Source: Pseudomonadota bacterium (lineage in GTDB: Bacteria; Pseudomonadota; Alphaproteobacteria; Rhizobiales; Beijerinckiaceae). Taken from it: a stretch of DNA of 35,239 nt. The stretch spans positions 1-35,239 of the forward strand of contig JAIUNP010000004.1 of NCBI GenBank assembly GCA_020161975.1. Reading direction: 5' to 3'. A program made the position numbers and the translations under genes. Positions 31,853 to 35,239 of this stretch are shown one piece after another (the first letter of the stretch is position 1; every line of letters starts with the position of its first letter). The notes below the pieces were generated by a model. That model ran no database searches and was not told the DNA's origin. It saw only the letters and a program-made list of their open reading frames with translations.

Positions 31853-34054
31853 TCAGAGGAAAATGATATCCGAGGCCTGAAGCGTCGGGTTGTTGAGCAT
31901 GAAGCTCACAACATGCGCAGCCCCCGCGCCCGTTCCGTCAGCGTCGAACCACAAAGCGCGCGTATTGCTGTCGTAGTAGAGCGTCGTCACGGCGGAATTC
32001 GGCAGCGCATTGGCACCGGCGAAGAAATTGACGCCCGCCGTCAGGGTGAAACCGGGTGCAACCCCGAATGCCGCCGCTGAGAATGCCAAGCGATCCCCTT
32101 CAAGGCGGTTGAAGTCGTGCACGAGATCCGCTGCATCGGTTGGGTTGTCGAAGTAGAAGATATCATTGTTGGCACCGCCCACCAGGTTATCCGCACCGCC
32201 ACTACCAATCAGAAAGTCGCCGCCGTCCTGACCGAAAATCGTATCGTTGCCGTCGCCTCCAACGAGGGTATCGTTGCCATACTCGCCAAAGAGCGTGTCA
32301 TGTCCGCTTTCGCCGAATGCCACGTCATCTCCGAAGCCACAAATGACGATGTCATCACCGGTGCCGCCGTAAAGACGATCCGCCCCATCTTCGCCTGAGA
32401 GCGTATCAAAGCCGTCCTGCCCGTAAAGGGTGTCATTGCCGGTGCCGCTGACAAGCGTGTCGTTGCCGAATTCGCCAAAGAGCGTGTCGTTACCGTCTTG
32501 CCCCTGAACGATGTCGTCGCCGAACCCGCCGATCAGCGTGTCATTGCCGAACTCACCGAACATCGTGTCGTTGCCGTCCTCACCGTAGGCGGTATCATCC
32601 CCGAAGCCGGTGATGATCATGTCATTGCCCGTACCGCCGAAGATGGTGTCGGTTCCATCCTCACCGAAAAGGCTATCATTGCCCGCCCCGCCAGAAACGA
32701 TATCGTTCCCGGCTCGACCGTTGATCGTATTGTCAGCGCTGTTGCCAGTGATGGTATCGGCGCCAGAGCCGCCGATGGCATTCTCAATGACGACGCCGTT
32801 GGCAATCGAGATGTTGCTGGTAAGACCGCCGATGTTGGAGAAGCTCTCGGCGTTCAGGTTGATCGTCTGGGCCTGGGAATAGCCGGAGGCGTCGATGGTA
32901 TCGGTGCCGCCGCCATCCCAGATGCAGAACGCACGGGTCGTGCCGGTCGTGAAATTATACGGTGCGCCGGCATTCGAGTTGAAGCCATAGGTGGTGTTGG
33001 TGTTACGCGTTAACATGTTGGCGCCGTAGATGCGCTGCGCCGCATAGATATCGAAGAGCATCGGCGAATTGGCATAAGCGCCGAAGTTGCCGCCCGTGCT
33101 AGTTTCGTCGAAGTAGCTCATGATGGTGTATTGCTGGGTATCCTGCGTGAACTGGGCATTGTTCGCGTAGGTGATGCTCAGGCCCGGCGCGGCATTGTAG
33201 AGGCCGGGGTGAGACAGACCGATGGCATGACCCAGCTCGTGCATGATGGCGAAGAAACCATAGCTGCCATAGTCGAGCGTCTGTGTGGTCGAGATCGAGG
33301 TGGTGTTGAGCCACACATCGCCCGCCGAATCCGTGGCAACCGTTGAACCCGGATAATAGGCAAAGGCACCCGAGCCATCGCCGGCGTCGGTGTAGTTGCT
33401 GAAAAGGATCGTGGCGCTGTCGGTATAGCCGCCCGGGTTCACTTCGATGAAGTTGACGTTGCAGATCTCCGACCACATCCGAAGCGTGTTGCGGACGGTC
33501 GCCATCTCTGACGCCGTCAGGCGCGAGAAGGTCGACAGGTTATGGTCGGTAACAGAGCCGGCATAGGTCGCATTGGTGTTGCGGAAGCCATAGGTCACGA
33601 TCGCAGCTGCGCCCGGAATCACGTTCCAAGCATAGTTGGTGTCGATGACGCCCGCGCCCATGCTGGTGTCAAAACCGATGCGATTGCCGGTGTTGTAGGT
33701 GAACTGATATTGCCCCGTCGTCGAGGGCTGAAACGAAGAAGCATCCAGGTAATAGGTGCCGCTCGTCGTCGCGGTATAGGTAATCAGCGAGTTGAGGTTC
33801 GGCAAACCATCATCATTATCGGCCAGCACAGTCGTGCCGTCTGCCGCGTAAAGGCGCAGGAACGTGTCGATCACGTTATTGGTGCCCGTGCCCGAAAGCG
33901 CGAAGGTATAGGTCTGCCCGGCCGTAAGCGTCACCCGATACCAGTCGTGATCGCCGCTGCCCGTCAGCGTTCCCTGAATGCTCTGCCCGGCCGTGAGGGA
34001 ATACGTCGTGGACGACGATGCTGCAGCATCAAGGCTTTCGGTGAACGTCGGCAT
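31853..34054 (-). CDS. Serralysin-like M10 metalloprotease with RTX repeats and N-terminal PPC domain
   Basis: A 733-residue secreted protein. Residues about 15-125 are a pre-peptidase C-terminal (PPC) type beta-domain (GDHDWYRVTLTAGQTYTF). A metzincin catalytic domain follows, with zinc site HELGHAIGLSHPG (about 272-284) and a Met-turn YTIMSYFDE. Residues about 430-640 carry many Ca-binding nonapeptides of the GGxGxDxφx kind (GNDTLIGGFGDD, GNDTLFGEFGND). The C-terminal 90 residues are the non-cleaved type I secretion region ending in hydrophobic DIIFL. No Sec signal is present. ATG 34054 has CAGGAGG upstream. It should be exported by a type I system, which is not in this window. Targets unknown; perhaps surface proteins or capsule release. 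Confidence 0.93.
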   Translation of the reverse strand: MPTFTESLDAAASSSTTYSLTAGQSIQGTLTGSGDHDWYRVTLTAGQTYTFALSGTGTNNVIDTFLRLYAADGTTVLADNDDGLPNLNSLITYTATTSGTYYLDASSFQPSTTGQYQFTYNTGNRIGFDTSMGAGVIDTNYAWNVIPGAAAIVTYGFRNTNATYAGSVTDHNLSTFSRLTASEMATVRNTLRMWSEICNVNFIEVNPGGYTDSATILFSNYTDAGDGSGAFAYYPGSTVATDSAGDVWLNTTSISTTQTLDYGSYGFFAIMHELGHAIGLSHPGLYNAAPGLSITYANNAQFTQDTQQYTIMSYFDETSTGGNFGAYANSPMLFDIYAAQRIYGANMLTRNTNTTYGFNSNAGAPYNFTTGTTRAFCIWDGGGTDTIDASGYSQAQTINLNAESFSNIGGLTSNISIANGVVIENAIGGSGADTITGNSADNTINGRAGNDIVSGGAGNDSLFGEDGTDTIFGGTGNDMIITGFGDDTAYGEDGNDTMFGEFGNDTLIGGFGDDIVQGQDGNDTLFGEFGNDTLVSGTGNDTLYGQDGFDTLSGEDGADRLYGGTGDDIVICGFGDDVAFGESGHDTLFGEYGNDTLVGGDGNDTIFGQDGGDFLIGSGGADNLVGGANNDIFYFDNPTDAADLVHDFNRLEGDRLAFSAAAFGVAPGFTLTAGVNFFAGANALPNSAVTTLYYDSNTRALWFDADGTGAGAAHVVSFMLNNPTLQASDIIFL

Positions 34055-34190
34055 GGCGCTAGAACCTCCTGTCCCAGAGAAAAACAAATGGGCTATTCAG
34101 CCGGTACCGCAGTTGTATTACGGATGCGTAAGCCAGCAAGGTAAAACCTGCGCACTCTGCGTCGGCCTAGTCCAAAATCACAGCAGCGAA

Positions 34191-35239
34191 CTAGAGCACC
34201 AAAGAGCGCAAGGTATCGACCGCCCGGTCGAGTTCCGGCTCCGTATGCCCCGCATTGATGAAAAAGCGAAGACGCGCCGTCCGCTCCGGAACTCCCGGCG
34301 GCAGTATCGGGAAGGCGTTGATACCCGCTTCAAACAGCTTCTGTGCCACCTGAAGCGTCTTGATCGTCTCGCCGATATAGACCGGAATGACGCCATACCC
34401 CCAGGCGGTGCCGCACTCCAGCCCCGCCGCCTTGGCTTTCGCGATGAAATACTGGCTGTTGGCTTGCTGGCGCGCAACGCGCTCCGGCTCGCGGCGCATG
34501 ATCTCCAGCGCCTTGGCGCTGCCCGCAGCCACCGAGGCGGGCATCCCCACCGAATAGACAAAACCTGCCGCGTGGCATTTGAGCAAATCCACCGCCACCG
34601 CCGAACCCGCGACATAGCCGCCGCAGCCGACAAGCGTTTTCGAGAGCGTGCCGAACCAGAGGTCAGCAAGCCCTGCGGCCACACCCTGATGCTCGAAGAG
34701 GCCACGTCCGGTTTTGCCCAGCACGCCGAGGCCATGGGCATCGTCGATCATCAGCCAGGCGCCAAAACGGGTTTTCAGCTCCGCAAGGCGGGCCAGATCC
34801 GGCCCGTCGCCATCCATGGAGTAGAGCCCCTCGGCGACGATCAGGCAGCGCTCGAAGCGGTGGCGATCCGCGCTCAACAGGCGCTCCAACGCTTCCATGT
34901 CGTTATGCGCGAACACACGGCGCGTCGCGCCCGACAGCTGTGCGCCGACAACGATGCAGTTATGGATCAGGGCATCATGGACGATGAGGTCTTTCGGCCC
35001 CATCAGCGCGGCAAGCGTGGAAACGCCCCCCGCATGGCCAGAGTTGAAGACGATGCAGTCCTCTGCGTCGTAAACCTCGGCCAGCCCGCGTTCGAGATCG
35101 CGGTGCACCGCACGCTCCCCGGCGCTGATCCGGCTCGCGGAAACGGAGGTGCCGTAGGTCTCAACCGCCGCAATGGCGGCCGCCTGAATCTCGGGGTGAC
35201 CATTGAGGCCGAGATAATCGTAGGAGGCGAAGTTGAGAA
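34191..35239 (-). CDS. Alpha-oxoamine synthase (serine palmitoyltransferase/RkpG-like), 5' end beyond window
   Basis: At least 348 residues of a PLP enzyme that condenses an amino acid with an acyl thioester. From the window edge it reads NFASYDYLGLNGHPE, then GTSVSASRISAGE, FNSGHAGGVST (PLP stacking region), IDDAHGLGVLG (pyridine-nitrogen Asp) and GTLSKTLVGCGGY with the Schiff-base Lys. The C-terminus is complete (ARLRFFINAGHTEPELDRAV). Family members are AONS, KBL, ALAS and SPT; sequence alone does not fix the substrate. Rhizobial capsule loci carry a comparable RkpG beside RkpH. Here the reductase at 20847 is KDSR-like, so a 3-ketosphinganine-type product is plausible. Probably about 50-60 N-terminal residues lie outside the window. 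Confidence 0.88.
   Translation of the reverse strand, partial: LNFASYDYLGLNGHPEIQAAAIAAVETYGTSVSASRISAGERAVHRDLERGLAEVYDAEDCIVFNSGHAGGVSTLAALMGPKDLIVHDALIHNCIVVGAQLSGATRRVFAHNDMEALERLLSADRHRFERCLIVAEGLYSMDGDGPDLARLAELKTRFGAWLMIDDAHGLGVLGKTGRGLFEHQGVAAGLADLWFGTLSKTLVGCGGYVAGSAVAVDLLKCHAAGFVYSVGMPASVAAGSAKALEIMRREPERVARQQANSQYFIAKAKAAGLECGTAWGYGVIPVYIGETIKTLQVAQKLFEAGINAFPILPPGVPERTARLRFFINAGHTEPELDRAVDTLRSLVL

Noticed and set aside
31970-32770. Regularly repeated DNA resembling a repeat array
   Set aside because: The periodicity comes from RTX nonapeptide codons (GND, GGxG) on the minus strand. Units are imperfect and have no spacers, so this is not a CRISPR array or satellite. Open frames on the plus strand here are shadows.

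Overview
The window looks like an alphaproteobacterial chromosome or large plasmid, most likely from the Sphingomonadales. The reasons are high GC, ABC-type capsule genes next to a DUF2793 protein, an M10/RTX protease, and fragments of proteins common in that group. It consists of two unrelated blocks joined at an IS21-family insertion sequence. No rRNA, tRNA or CRISPR array was seen.

Left block (1-15105). Bases 1-127 are the right end of an IS21-family element, identical to the right end of the complete copy at 15106-17614 and in the same orientation. Bases 268-2055 are a decayed accessory region: a small HTH protein, a Cys-containing hypothetical protein, then a chain of gene fragments apparently spliced by deletions (prim-pol N-terminus, AAA ATPase C-terminus, DUF5681 C-terminus, an unknown N-terminus, and the C-terminus of a major-royal-jelly/Yellow-like protein). 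A compact leftward operon (9197 to 2496) follows: phaC, fabI-like, an 85-aa protein, a DUF883-like protein, a YqjE-like membrane protein, a MaoC-phosphotransacylase fusion, ackA and a 77-aa membrane protein. It appears able to link acyl-CoA reduction and hydration to polyhydroxyalkanoate storage or to acyl-phosphate and ATP. A divergent rightward operon (9353-14242) matches the yhiI-rbbA-yhhJ exporter layout. The two operons share a 155-bp promoter region holding a perfect FNR/FixK-type palindrome, TTGACGTACGTCAA, which suggests low-oxygen control. An MFS gene (14503-15105) is cut in half by the IS.

Junction (15106-17614). This is a complete IS21-family element (istA, istB, two TnpA-type repeats at each end). 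I see no target-site duplication, and different truncated genes lie on its two sides.

Right block (17616-35239). It starts with the 3' part of a hybrid histidine kinase (HATPase remnant, receiver, Hpt) and a DUF2793 protein. A group 2-type capsule region follows: outer-membrane lipoprotein (Wza/BexD/KpsD type), a reductase resembling 3-ketodihydrosphingosine reductase, three family-4-like glycosyltransferases, GDP-mannose 4,6-dehydratase, a GDP-fucose-synthase-like epimerase, and the inner-membrane exporter KpsE, KpsT and KpsM, with KpsM fused to a large TPR domain. A serralysin-like RTX protease sits inside the region. The window ends in an alpha-oxoamine synthase (serine palmitoyltransferase/RkpG type). 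The synthase and the reductase together suggest that a sphingoid-like lipid is made for, or beside, the capsule. KpsC/KpsS-type linker transferases are not in the window.
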